Below, piece by piece: positions 10,306 through 20,350 of a stretch of DNA of 64,000 nucleotides. This DNA comes from Gonocerus acuteangulatus (Eukaryota > Arthropoda > Insecta > Hemiptera > Coreidae): contig OX328123.1 in assembly GCA_946811695.1 (NCBI GenBank), forward strand, positions 17,264,213-17,328,212, in the 5' to 3' direction. Numbering within the stretch: position 1 is the first letter of the stretch; every line of letters begins with the position of its first letter. The notes beneath the pieces were generated by a model. That model searched no databases. It was not told the DNA's origin and saw only the letters and a list, made by a program, of their open reading frames with translations. The position numbers and the translations under genes are program-made.

Positions 10306-10633
10306 GGACAAAACATTATTCTAAGTAGGAAGTGCCAGTATTGATTGGCTCCTTCCAAAAGTGTGATTATTATGGTGTTATTATTTTTATTATTATTTCC
10401 TATTCATTGTTTTTGTTTGTTTTGTTTTTTATGTACTTTTTCTTTCTTTTTTTTTTCTTTTTTTTTATTTTTTATTTTATTTTTTTATTTATTTGCTTAT
10501 TTGTTTTTTTATTTATTTTGTATTTCAACTCAATTCTGTATATAATTATTATTTTTATCTGAGAGCAAACTTAACTAATTTACTCTCCAAATGTACAGAT
10601 GTTAAATAAACGTATTACTAAAAAAAAAAAAAA

Positions 10634-10651
10634 TTCTATGATTCCTTTTAG
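10634..10651. other. Right target-site duplication of Jockey LINE
   Basis: Identical to 5820-5837 and immediately after the A-tail. Its last bases (ttttag) are also the start of repeat A1. Confidence 0.95.
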
Positions 10652-10783
10652 CGCGGTTCCTCCCTCCCCCGTAGGGAGGAACCCCGCTTAAAAGGTTGAT
10701 CTCATGACGCAATCCAGAAGTGCCGACTAGAAAATTTTGCGTTTCAGAACCCCTAGATACCGAAAATGATGGTGGTTCAAATT

Positions 10784-10828
<45 letters not shown>

Positions 10829-11766
10829 CTGTTCGCTCTCTAGGTCGAAGACGAATGGTCCGATTTTGATGAAATTTGGTACAAAAATCTTTCGTCTAAT
10901 TAGAAAGGTCAAGTTCGTTAACCAGCAGAATCCGCCTACTGGAAGATGGCGTTTGGGGCGAAATTCGCGCAAAAAAAATCGTAACGCTTACGTTTTGGAG
11001 TTCATAAGCTTGTAGGTACTCGTTTTATAGGCTTCTTGGGCTAGGAATACGAATGAAATGATATCTTTAACCGTTTTCGAGAAAAATAGTTTTTGAATAC
11101 CGTTTTTGGTTTGGTTACTTAGAATCATGGGATTCAGTTGAAACATTTTCTGCGTGTTGTACTTTCATTAAAACTAATATGTTGAAGTTTTGGTTAAGTT
11201 TGGAGTTAAGGAAGGGTTAGAATAAAATATTTTATTAACAGACATAAAAAGTTTTGGTAACTTTGTATACTTTCCCTAATACCTCGAAAAACTTTGAGAA
11301 CCTTCGTTAACGGAAGAATACCATTAGAAAGCTTACTAAATGTTCTTCAAAAAAGGTTCTAATGAAAGTTTTGATTAGGCGATGTCAATCGGAGAAATAA
11401 GTGCTTAAAACTTTAAAGTAATTAATTTCGCTTATTCGAACTGTTCTTTTTGTCTGTTTTTATTCCTTGTTATTTTTTAATTGCTTATAGTTGGATAATG
11501 TATTTGATAATAAATCAGGCTAAGAAAAATAAGAAAAACAATTTAATGTTAGAGATATGGATTTCCAAGACACAATAGCTTTTCAACTGTCTAGCGGGGT
11601 TCCTTCCTAGGGAGGGTTGGCCGACCCATCCAGGTAAGATCGTAAATCAAAGACCTTTCTAGAAATGTGGACCCAAATAATAACAGCTTCTATTTTAATC
11701 ATTCTAAATGAGTCTAGGGATAAGAACAAAGCCGCGCTAAGATGATGCAGTTCCTGCGAGTCGGAC
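10647..11766 (+). mobile_element. Rolling-circle-like non-autonomous repeat, family A copy 1 (HINE-like)
   Basis: The head is ttagcgcggtt with a GC-rich hairpin (gcggttcctccct pairing with agggaggaacccc), then a conserved motif ggttgatctcatgacgcaat. A (TA)n tract at about 10791-10824 and a body conserved in all copies (ccgattttgatgaaatttgg) follow. The tail is the inverted subterminal repeat ccgcgctaag followed by a small hairpin gcagttcctgc and gtcggac, then T-run. Subterminal inverted repeats, a central microsatellite, a 3' hairpin and insertion into T-runs match the DINE-1/INE-1 (Helentron-associated) architecture. That assignment is inference, as no protein is encoded. Confidence 0.78.
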
Positions 11767-11920
11767 TTTTTTCGGTTATTGATGATCCAGTTTTTTTAAG
11801 GTTCGTAAACAATTTTTCTTTTAAAAAATTTCGATTTTCTATTATGAGTCGTCGAACCTTAATGAGAAAAATGGGTTCTTTTTTTTTGAAAATCAATGCC
11901 TAAAAATCAAACAGACTATA

Positions 11921-12890
11921 ATGAACGTTCCATATCTTTGCACTACTACCGATATTTGGTCATCAAAAACAAGGAGCTTCCTAGGCATAACTGTGCACTG
12001 GATAGATGAAACATTAGAAAGAAAATCAGCTGCTTTGGCTTGTCGACGGTTTAAGAATAACCATTCCTACGATCGCATAGCTTGTTTGTTGCATACATAA
12101 TACATTCTTGACAGCCAAAAAATAGTTGCAACCACAACTGATAATGGTAGCAATTTTTTGAAAGCCTATAAGGTTTATGGGATAAAATATGAAAACATAG
12201 TAAGACATACACAAGAGACTCTGGATATTGAAGAAGGCCAAACATTTCAATATTCTCATTTGTCATCGGATTCGGAAGAAACAGATTCTGATCACTCTGA
12301 GGGAATAGATGAGGTAAATGCAAGATTCTGATCACTCTGAAGGTATAGATGAGGTAAATGTAAGATTATGATCACTCTGAAGGTATAGATGAGGTAAATG
12401 CAAGATTCTGATCACTCTGAAGGTATAGATGAGGTAAATGCAAGATTCTGATCACTCTGAAAGTATAGATGAGGTAAATGCAAGATTCTGGTCACTCTAA
12501 AGGTATAGATGAGGTAAATGCAAGATTCTGATCACTCTGAAGGTATAGATGAGGTAAATGCAAGATTCTGATCACTCTGAAGGTATAGATGAGGTAAATG
12601 CAAGATTCTGATCACTCTGAGGGAATAGATGAGGTAAATGCAAGATTCTGATCACTCTGAGGGTATAGATGAGGTAAATGCAAGAAATATTGATTTAAAA
12701 GGACTGCTTCCCTTCCATATTAAATGTGCCGCTCACTCTTTGAACCTTGTTGCTACATCGGATGTTGCTAAACTTTTCAAGTCGGACATTAATTTTTCCA
12801 AATTACATTTTTCAGTTATAAAAAAATGTAATTTCTTATTAGCCAAGCAGCCAAGGGGAAAATCAGGCGGCCGGAGCATAGTGTTGACCA
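11921..12890 (+). pseudogene. hAT-superfamily transposase fragment
   Basis: The + strand encodes MNVPYLCTTTDIWSSKTRSF, then LGITVHWIDETLERKSAALA, ending at a TAA at 12098. The frame continues past the stop with KIVATTTDNGSNFLKAYKVY and then an acidic linker. After the 40-bp repeat block it resumes as GLLPFHIKCAAHSLNLVATS and ends near KKCNFLLAKQ. TTTDIW and TTDNGSNF carry the expected first two catalytic Asp positions of hAT (Ac/Tol2-like) transposases, and CAAHSLNLV is the family's conserved His/Leu block. Both ends are missing, there is an in-frame stop, and the repeat expansion breaks the frame. It lies between two family A repeats. Confidence 0.82.
12284..12683 (+). repeat. 40-bp minisatellite inside hAT transposase remnant, 10 units
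   Basis: gattctgatcactctga recurs at 12284, 12324, 12364 and on every 40 bp to 12644. The unit encodes the acidic stretch DSDHSEGIDEVNAR once, but 40 bp is not a multiple of three, so expansion destroyed the frame. Units differ by only a few bases. The sequence flanking both ends is ordinary transposase. Confidence 0.95.
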
Positions 12891-13255
12891 CACTATCTCC
12901 CTAGTGTGCCGTATGGTCAAGAATCAGTTACCTCTACAGTATCTGCACCTCTGGGCCCTTGTGGCCTGTTACGGGACTGATTTTTCTCCTCCATCTTCTC
13001 ATTAGTCATTTCTGATACACTATTTTGATCTATACTGTTTAGGATATCACAAATTCTTTGTAGAGTAAGAAACTTTGGCTTTACCTCGTAATTTGCAAAC
13101 ATATGTTCTTTGATAAACTGAATTAGTAAACTAAAAACTAAAACTAACCTAAATTCACAAATAGGGCTCTTTTACTAAGCTAAACTAATTACCTTACTAA
13201 AAACGGAGTCCATATGATTAATAATTATACAAATCTAAAACTAAACTAAAAAAAA
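12891..13255. other. Unassigned unique-looking segment
   Basis: Transposase homology stops abruptly near 12880. A 61-residue minus-strand frame (13102-12917; MFANYEVKPKFLTLQRICDI at its start) is present but matches no family I recognise. The + strand has a short inverted repeat, tgttgaccaca...tagtgtg. It may be the tail of another inserted element. Confidence 0.3.
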
Positions 13256-13516
13256 GTCCGACTCGCAGGAACTGCGTCATCTTAGCGCGGTTACATATCG
13301 AAGAGATGGAATAGATTAGCATCACAAATCACAGGAACCGGACAGTAGCCAACTTACACAGAAGCGGATAATTCTTAATCTGTATAAGTCAATAAAATTA
13401 TGTACTGAAAACTTACTTACTCTTTGACTACTGTTGAAAAGGCTCTACTATTATAAACAACCAAAAATTCGTTGTCATTTTAAGTATCTTGTTTTATTAG
13501 CAAATTCGTTTTACCG

Positions 13517-13534
13517 TTTTTTTTTGTTGTTGTT

Positions 13535-13569
<35 letters not shown>

Positions 13570-13612
13570 GGCGCATCAACTATTTGGGCTATTAGCGCCG
13601 CTAATAGCCCAA
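13517..13612 (-). mobile_element. 5'-truncated LINE 3'-end fragment inserted in family A copy 2
   Basis: A T-rich run (13517-13566, A-tail on the minus strand) is followed by ggcgcatcaactatttgggctattagc-type sequence split across lines. The same end type, with gtgcatcgactcctagggcc, closes the I-type LINE at 35354. Only the last few tens of bases of the LINE are present. Two adjacent hairpins follow at its inner end. Confidence 0.65.
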
Positions 13613-13646
13613 ACTGGTTATAACAGTTGGTTTTACTGTTATAACC
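13583..13646. repeat. Two adjacent perfect hairpins at a LINE-fragment junction
   Basis: Arms 13583-13596 and 13600-13613 (tttgggctattagc and its complement) form a 14-bp stem with a 3-base loop. Arms 13616-13626 and 13636-13646 (ggttataacag and its complement) form an 11-bp stem with a 9-base loop. The second uses target-site sequence. This suggests fold-back synthesis when the insertion was completed. Confidence 0.85.
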
Positions 13647-14617
13647 AACTGTAAATATGTGCTTCATGGCGAATAAAATTCCATTCTATCGTGGGTTAAA
13701 TCTTTCTATAAAATAAGAAATAACGATAACTTCAGTTGGAGGCTATGAGGAAGGTTATAAGAAAGGAGAATTCAAAACAAACTACGTCATCATGATTAGC
13801 CACAGCCATCTTGATTACCACAGCCACTCCAGACTTATTATTACCAATAACTTTCACCGTTTCTTAGCTTATTTTACTACTATACTAATTTTACTGATAA
13901 ATGCAATTTAAAACAAGAAACAACCATTTAAAAAGTGAGATAAGCAAAGAGAAAAACCCTTTCAAAACAACAAAACAAACACTTTTTAAGTTTTAAGCAC
14001 TTATATCTGTGATTGACGTTGCCCCATCGAATATTGCTTCAGACCCTTTTTTGTAGAGAATTTAGTAAGCATTCGAATGGTCACTTTCCATTTAGCACGA
14101 TTTCCCAACCGTTATCGAGATATTTACGAAAAATGTATGAAGATCCGAAAACTTTTCATCTCTATTAATAAAATTTTTTTTTCGCATACTTCCTTAACTC
14201 CAAATATAACCAAAATTTCAACATCTTAGTTGGGATTAATTTCCAAGTTGTAGAAAATATTTCAATTGAATCCCGCGATTCTAAGTACCCACAAAAAAAT
14301 AATGACTTACAAAAACATTGATTCCACTTTTCTCAGGAACGGTTACAGATATCGCCTTAAAAATGGTTTCATTCGTTTTCTTATGTCAAGAAACGTATAA
14401 AAGAAGTACCTGCAAGCATACAAACTCAAAAACGTAAGCGTTACGATTTTTTTTCTCGCGAATTTCGCCCCAAACACTATCTTCTAGTGGGCGGATTCTG
14501 CTGCTTAACGAACATGACCTTTCAAATTAGAAGACAGATTTTTATACCAAATTTCGTTAAAATCGGACCATTTTTGAGCTAGCTAGACCGCGAACAGACA
14601 AGCATATATATAAATGT

Positions 14618-14678
<61 letters not shown>

Positions 14679-14872
14679 AATTTGGGCCACCTATATTTTC
14701 GTGATCTATAGGGTCTGAAACGTGAAAGTTTCTAGTCGGCACTTCCGGATTGCGTCATAAGGTCAAGATAGGGAATAACCGCGCTAATACAACATTAGTT
14801 TAGTTTTAGTTAGGGAAAACTAACGTTAGTTTAGGTAACTAGCGTTAGTTTTGCCCAACACTGTATATAACT

Positions 14873-14877
14873 ATATA

Positions 14878-14952
<75 letters not shown>

Positions 14953-15079
14953 TTTAACGGGGGTCATTTTCGGTGTCTACTAGGTAGGATCGATAAAGAT
15001 TCGAAGAAATTTTTCAAAAATTCCGTCATGAGTGCAACCTCAATAGCTAGCTACTTTCCTTCGGAGGAAAGTGCTAAAA
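14873..15079 (-). mobile_element. Family B repeat, head fragment (minus)
   Basis: A (TA)n tract (about 14879-14949) is followed by a segment of about 130 bp nearly identical to the head of family B (compare 45172-45294): acgggggtcattttcggtgt, the gtcatgagt motif, then cggaggaaagtgctaa at the end. The body and tail of family B are missing in this orientation. Confidence 0.7.
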
Positions 15080-15085
15080 GTGTTG

Positions 15086-15480
15086 TAAAAAAGAACTAAA
15101 TCGGTCTTTCGGATGGGGGAGGGGTTTACTTTGTACTTTGCTTGAATAGAACTCTCCCGCCAAAAGCTTCCACTAGGAGAGGGAGTGAGTGAGTCTGAGA
15201 GAGTTGTTGAGTTCTGATTTCTACCACTAGGAGGTGCTGTATCTCCTTCCTGCGCTATTACTGTATCCCGCTCCTTTTATTACTCGTCAAGAACAATAGA
15301 TGGAAATGTGATGTTCTTGTATATTTATTAACTATTGCAGTAGTACCACGCCTACACAAAACTCTGGAAGGAAATTAATTACAAAATTAATAATTGAAAC
15401 AGTTGATCATTACAAATGTAAAAGAGAAGAACTATTAATGTCTTTATTTCATTTGCAGAGGTTATTATAAGCAAATTATT
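15086..15480 (+). mobile_element. Diverged family B repeat, 3' half (plus)
   Basis: It aligns with 17070-17420 of copy B1: gaactaaatcggt, a G-rich run with ggtttac, ctaccactag, acaaaactctggaag, aattaataattg and a final gcaaattatt. It is in the opposite orientation to the head fragment immediately to the left, so this locus is either a rearranged element or two head-to-head pieces. The terminal hairpin is lost. Confidence 0.6.
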
Positions 15481-16186
15481 TAGAACCTGACTCACGCATG
15501 GGCATCATCTGGTGGGACGCCGCCGCACAGTGGTATTTTTAACTGATCTAGCTGGACAAAATTATTTTATCACGGATTCTTATATAAAATGACATGCTGA
15601 TCACGAATATACCCTATTTTAGGGGTCGGAAATGTAGTCTTACCGTTTTTTCTAACTTTTTCAGCAGAAAAAGCCGTTTTTTATTACGTTTTAAGTGTTA
15701 AACAAAATTAAAATTAAAATATTTAAATTTTTTTTGTTATTATACATTTTTTAAAGGCAACAACAACAAAAAGGTTCAAGACTAGGTATTAAAAATAATA
15801 ATAATTGAAAAAAAGTGCATCGAAAATAATAATTGAAAACGCAACAATAGAACAAAAAATATAATCTAAATTAAGTTCTCAAAAGTAATAAATTATTCTT
15901 GGTCAAGTAACGTTTCATTCAACAAATTAAAAATTTCACCTGGGAAGGAATGAAACTCTTTCTTATGTCGCCGAATTTCCGCACTCATACTAGAAATATA
16001 CGGACTGCTCGAGTATAGTAAACACTGAAATACATCTTAAATATTCCATAGCCCCCCACTACTGGCAGGTGCACTTTAATCTTCTTCTACATCTGATTGT
16101 GTATCGTAATCCAAACTTTCTATCGTAATTTTCCTACTCTTCTGGTAAACCAAATTGTTGGTGTACATTTATTATACCTTCCTTTT
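15481..16186. other. Non-coding segment with one arm of a 40-bp inverted repeat
   Basis: Mostly AT-rich sequence without frames. Bases 15524-15563 are the exact reverse complement of 17967-18006, a perfect 40-bp inverted repeat 2.4 kb apart that encloses family B copy 1. The outer ends read cgcacagtgg. It may be the terminal repeat of an unrecognised transposon; no transposase is visible. Confidence 0.5.
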
Positions 16187-16316
16187 AGCACTTTCCTCCG
16201 AAGGAAAGTAGCTATTGAGGTTGGACTCATGACGGAATTTTTGAAAAATGTCTTCAAATCTTTATCGATCCTACCTAGTAGACACCGAAAATGACCCCAG
16301 TTAAAATTTATATATA

Positions 16317-16413
<97 letters not shown>

Positions 16414-17466
16414 CTGTTAACACGATAGCGGCCAGAGTTTTTGTTTTTTCGTCACGAAACTTGGTATATAGCATTCAATTAGCAAACGATTGAACGAGTT
16501 CGTTAACCACCAATGTCGGTCCACCGGAAGGGGGGGTTTACCCCGAACCCAAAACACTAATTTGACTATGTCAGCCGTAATATTTGTTATATTTCAACGA
16601 AACTTGATATTCGTAGTGGTAATATAGACAGAAAAGTGAGATATAAAAATGAACTAAATCGGTTCATTAGAAGGGGGGGGGGGGTTTACTCCGGACCCAC
16701 AATACCAATTCGCCACTACCAGCCGTGATTTTTGGTATATTTCGACGAAACTCGGTATTCGTAGTGGTAATTCACAGGTGACTATGTGTTGTAAAAATAA
16801 ACTAAATCGGTTCATTAGGAGGGGGGGTTTACTCCGGACCCACAATACCAATTCGCCACTTCCAGCCGTGATTTTTGGTATATTTCGACGAAACTCGGTA
16901 TTCGTAGTGGTAATCTACAGTTAAATATGTGTTGTAAATATAAACTAAATCGGTTCATTAGAAGGGGGGGTTTACTCCGGACCCAAATTCCTAATATACT
17001 CATACCGGTCGTAATTTCTGCTGTATTGTAACGAAACGCGGTATACGTCGTGGGTAACTCATAAGAAAGAAGTGTTGTAGAAATGAGCTGAATCGGTCAA
17101 TTGTAAAGCGGGGGTTTAATTTGTAATAAATTTCAATAGAAAAGCCCGCGAGACGTAGGTTCACAATGCCACCGCAAGGAGCGCTTTCTACCACTAGAGT
17201 GACTGTATCCTGTTCCTGCGTTAGATCAAAATACGATAATATGAGTTTTTTTGTATTTATTACGTAGTGTAGTAGGTACCATGTGTAAACATAACTCTGG
17301 AAGCAAATTAATAATTGATCAGTTACTCATTAAAAATTTAAAAGAGAACTATTCATGTTTTTATTTAATTTATGTAGGATATTTTAAGCAAATTGTTCTG
17401 GAAAGCAGTCTACACTACCCAAATTCTGAGGAAAGTGCTTAGTTATGCAGCTCCTGCGTGACGGCC
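16187..17466 (+). mobile_element. Family B rolling-circle-like repeat, copy 1
   Basis: The head is ttttagcactttcctccgaa with a short hairpin (actttcct/aggaaagt), then ggttggactcatgacg, homologous to the family A head motif. A long (TA)n tract (about 16310-16403) and a body with an internal repeat of about 143-148 bp (starts near 16652, 16800 and 16943, each with aactaaatcggttcatta and a G-run) follow. The tail is gaaagtgcttag, then the hairpin gcagctcctgc and gacggcc, then a T-run. The empty site of copy B2 proves the boundaries of this family. Confidence 0.82.
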
Positions 17467-17966
17467 TTTTTTTTTCTTTTTTTTGTTTGTTTGGACTTTG
17501 TAAAATCCATCATTTTTTCAGAAAATCAGTTATAATTATTAAATTGGCAGATTCTGGCAGCTAATTCTTGCTTTTCCAAGTCAATACTCAATTGACAAAT
17601 AAGAAAAAAATAAAACTAGACCGGACAAGAAAAGTTCTGTCCCATAATAACGTACCAATAAGGGTATTACAAATCGCATCGCGTAAAGCAAACATTTAGG
17701 GTAATTTATTATGATAAATAATGCAAGAAGGTCATACATACCTTTCTGAAACCTGAAATAAATTTGTACGACTGTCAAAGAAGTTTATTAATTGCAGTTT
17801 GCATTTAAAGATGGAGTAATGAACTTTGCGGCATTACATACCCTGATATAAACAATCCGTAATCCCTAAATGTTGACGTATTTGAGCCGAGTTATTCTTG
17901 TTTCGTAATCTATATACTATTAATACTGCAAGGTCCAATTAGGGATTTGTTTTCATGAATTTTTCG
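17467..17966. other. No recognisable feature
   Basis: AT-rich sequence between family B copy 1 and the right arm of the 40-bp inverted repeat. A T-rich run follows the family B tail. No frame, tRNA or repeat seen. Confidence 0.5.
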
Positions 17967-18006
17967 AATTTTGTCCAGCTAGATCAGTTAAAAATACCAC
18001 TGTGCG

Positions 18007-18290
18007 TCGCCACCATAGCACTCCTCCACGAGAACCAGAGACGAATAACTTGTGAGGCCAAACGAAAGCTTATGCGGGAGAAACAAGTGAGAGTGGAGAA
18101 ACGAAACACCCAAGTCAATGACGCCACGAGGAACATCCGTTTAGGAGAAGAGGTGTATCGCCGCATACCGTCAAACCGAGGGAAACAAGAATCACGGTAT
18201 GACGGAGCATATATCGTCATCGCTCTGCGGGAGAACAACATTGTTCTATATAATTTTTTTTTTTTTTGTTTTGCTTGTTTGTGGCTTTAA
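18007..18290 (+). pseudogene. Gypsy pol 3' end: integrase C-terminal fragment
   Basis: The frame encodes ITCEAKRKLMREKQVRVEKR, then a region ending EEVYRRIPSNRG and SRYDGAYIVIALRENNIVLY. The basic helix plus 'VY.R....G....RYDGPY.V' pattern is the post-core chromatin-proximal segment of Ty3/Gypsy integrases. Only the last 80 or so residues survive; upstream pol is absent. The next feature is an LTR of the same family as the Gypsy at 30-34 kb, so this is the 3' end of a second, deleted copy. It starts directly after the 40-bp inverted-repeat arm. Confidence 0.7.
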
Positions 18291-18328
18291 AATAGTTTCT
18301 GCTGATATCACAGAAACTGGGGAGGGGT

Positions 18329-18489
18329 TGTTAGGGGATAAGAAGGACCCTAGAATGTAAATAATTAGCTGAGCCTTTTTAAGGCTCAGCAGGATTAAAT
18401 AAATTTCAGTATCAATCTAGCTCTCGTGCTGTTTACTTTCCCGTACTCCACTTGCGCTTTTTTTAAAACTCCGAGTTCGTCCTCCAACA
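18329..18489 (+). repeat. Gypsy LTR (3' LTR of deleted copy)
   Basis: About 161 bp from tgttagggg to cctccaaca (TGTT...AACA ends). It shares ggataagaaggacc, the palindromic gctgagcc...ggctcagc, ctagctctcgtgctgtttac and ccgagttcgtcctcc with the minus-strand LTR at 33791-33949. An AATAAA-like attaaataaa lies in the middle. It is preceded by a purine-rich tract aactggggaggggt, a plausible polypurine tract. Confidence 0.85.
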
Positions 18490-18498
18490 CTTAAGTTA

Positions 18499-18499
18499 T

Positions 18500-18547
<48 letters not shown>

Positions 18548-18567
18548 TATATATATATATATGTATG

Positions 18568-18616
<49 letters not shown>
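18499..18616. repeat. (TA)n microsatellite with gtatgtatgtat interruption
   Basis: Nearly pure AT dinucleotides directly after the Gypsy LTR. The Gypsy 5' LTR at 33949 also abuts (TA)n, so this family may favour TA-rich targets. Confidence 0.9.
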
Positions 18617-18621
<5 letters not shown>

Positions 18622-18974
18622 CCTTTTAAATTAAAATTTCATAATTTATGGGCTACATAATCATATTGAAATATGGGGTAGTGTGATCAACTATAACACT
18701 AGTTGATCATAAGGTGAGTTAGGGTCCGAGAACCTTTAACTTTCTTAGGGTCCTTTAAATGTAAATAAGGATGTAATTAAATTCCTTCTAGTCCCTACGA
18801 CCTCCATCCACTATTGCCCTTCTAGAATTGAGGGAGCTCAGGATAAGGACAAGGGAGCATAATGCTGTTATGTAAATAGCTGGAGCTCCTGTTTCAATTA
18901 ACTTCATTAAAAAAAGAGCAGCAACTTTTAAAGTTGTCATTAAGAATTTCTCCGTTACATTCCTTGCAATCATA
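18617..18974. other. No recognisable feature
   Basis: A minus-strand frame of 61 codons (18973-18788) has no family I recognise. A short inverted repeat (gatcaactataacactagttgatc) lies near 18687-18711. Confidence 0.4.
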
Positions 18975-19800
18975 TTAACCCTTTATTGCATCGTGATGCC
19001 TGTAGGCATCATATTATATTTTACACTCCACAGAGCACTATGCCGAGTTTTTTCAAAGTATATTTCGTTTCCTGTAAGCATCAACAAGTGTCTAAGGGAC
19101 TGGAAGATTTTGAACATTGTACTGTGTTCCCAAGAAGGAATAAACAAGTTAATGTTGACAAAACCAGGAGTCTCGTTTCTCACACCGAGGTGGACCGTTT
19201 CGCAACAATACTATTAAAAACGTCCATTCTGACCTAAACAAAATCGCACTCCTAAGTACTTGTGGTGTATTTTACGAAGTGAAAGTTTGTTTTATTGAAT
19301 TTTTATTTTTTTGTGTCAATTTTTGCGGTTGTTCATTTGTTTCCTGTGGGCACCATCGTGCATCTGGTACTGAGGTCCGAGCGATGAATCCCATTATCTG
19401 ATCGATAATGGGGAGAGGAGAAACAGATTTTTCGTGTAATCACAGCACCAGATGATAGTGCGGATGATGAAGATGTCGACGACAATGTTCTTTCTGAACC
19501 TCGGCGTATTTTCAGCCAATGTTTCACTGGTAAATGGCGAAGATTTGAATGGTCCCTTCTCAGATTTGAATGTTTTGTTTGAGGGTGTATACTGCCTGAT
19601 GTAACTCAGAAGATGAGATGCAGGATGGAAAACTGCAAAAACCGAACTTGTGGTTACTGTGATTTTGATGAAAAGAGATGAGAGTTCTTTTTAACTTTAC
19701 CTCATAAATTCTTTATATGTTTCAATAAATATGAATGCTTATACATATTCATTCACAAAAACATTCCCCCATATGCACAATGGTGCCTACAGGCATCTTT
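18975..19800 (+). mobile_element. Internally deleted piggyBac-like element
   Basis: TTAA at 18975-18978 is followed by ccctttattgcatcgtgatg, a piggyBac-style end. The subterminal motif tgcctgtaggcatc (an inverted repeat in itself) recurs in related form at about 19340-19362 and 19781-19800. A remnant acidic N-terminus (DDSADDEDVDDNVL) lies near 19450-19495. A Cys-rich C-terminal remnant (RCRMENCKNRTCGYC) lies near 19620-19670, typical of the piggyBac Cys-rich domain. The DDD core is absent. The right TTAA is not clear. Confidence 0.5.
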
Positions 19801-19841
19801 CAGTTTTTCATAAATACCTCGAAAAAAAACTCGATTCGTAA

Positions 19842-20042
19842 TTATACAGTGTTGTTTAAGCACTCCTCCCGTATTGTACACTACTGTAAAAAGGCGTGGA
19901 TTTTTGTATAAGTAACGAATTAGAAGGGACACATGTTGAAATATAATGTTCTCAAATTACGTTAGTTTAACCCTTGAAACATTGTTTTTCGCTATTATCT
20001 ATCTAGCAGCCCTAGGCTGGAAAAGAATAAAACCATATACAC
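19842..20042 (+). repeat. Dispersed repeat C, copy 1
   Basis: Matches 54556-54757: both start ttataca.tgttgtt.aagca, share aaaaaggcgtggatttttgt, gtttaaccc, agcagccctaggctggaaaa, and run into (TA)n. It is non-coding, likely the 5' part of another non-autonomous element whose microsatellite follows. Confidence 0.75.
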
Positions 20043-20047
20043 GCACT

Positions 20048-20114
<67 letters not shown>

Positions 20115-20350
20115 GCTCTGTCTGTCTGTTTATCTGATTTTTCCTTAAACAAATTCACACCGTTTGACAGATTTTGACCAAACTTGGAACACAGGTAGGG
20201 ATTGTTACAGGGGGTCTCGTAGGCTAGGTCAAAGTAGTCAAATTTCACAATTTGATCAAAAGGTCAAAATTTTGTTGAAGAAAAATTGGCTACACTGTTC
20301 CTTTTAGATTCTGACGGCCATTAAAACCTTCTAGATTTTGTTATCAAAAC
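20043..20350 (+). mobile_element. (TA)n and Helitron-like non-coding body
   Basis: (TA)n at 20050-20111 is followed by ctgtctgtctgtttatctga and aaattcacaccgtttgacag, which recurs at 24954-25000. The latter copy ends at 25069 in a Helitron-like terminus (aacagctagt). This is the common 'microsatellite then diverged body' arrangement of the rolling-circle-like repeats here. No protein. Confidence 0.45.

Larger units (their letters stand above)
5838..10633 (+). mobile_element. Full-length Jockey-type non-LTR retrotransposon (LINE-J1)
   Basis: The element is 4.8 kb between perfect 18-bp TSDs and ends in a 13-base A tract. The order is a 5' UTR of about 445 bp with a tRNA-like segment, ORF1 (zinc knuckles), overlapping ORF2 (endonuclease and reverse transcriptase, no RNase H), then a T/A-rich 3' UTR (10306-10620). 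Two ORFs, CCHC knuckles in ORF1, no RNase H and a poly-A tail fit the Jockey clade. ORF2 carries one frameshift, so this copy cannot encode a full polymerase. A second 3'-end copy of the same family lies at 62390-63261 and a related tail at 55697-56412. Confidence 0.93.
13256..14788 (-). mobile_element. Family A rolling-circle-like repeat, copy 2
   Basis: In minus orientation the tail gtccgactcgcaggaactgc is at 13256 followed by ttagcgcggtt, and the head (aaccgcgctaa) ends at 14788. A (TA)n tract lies at about 14622-14676. The head hairpin is mostly lost. It is interrupted at about 13517-13612 by a LINE 3'-tail fragment, recognised because copies 3 and 4 are continuous at the equivalent place (27997-28040 and 43750-43790). 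Confidence 0.8.

Noticed and set aside
10332..10562. Phe/Ile-rich small membrane protein
   Set aside because: It lies in the T-rich 3' UTR of LINE-J1.
11799..11862. aaggttcg/cgaacctt inverted repeat as a terminator or element end
   Set aside because: Only 8-bp arms in AT-rich DNA, with no conserved copy seen elsewhere.
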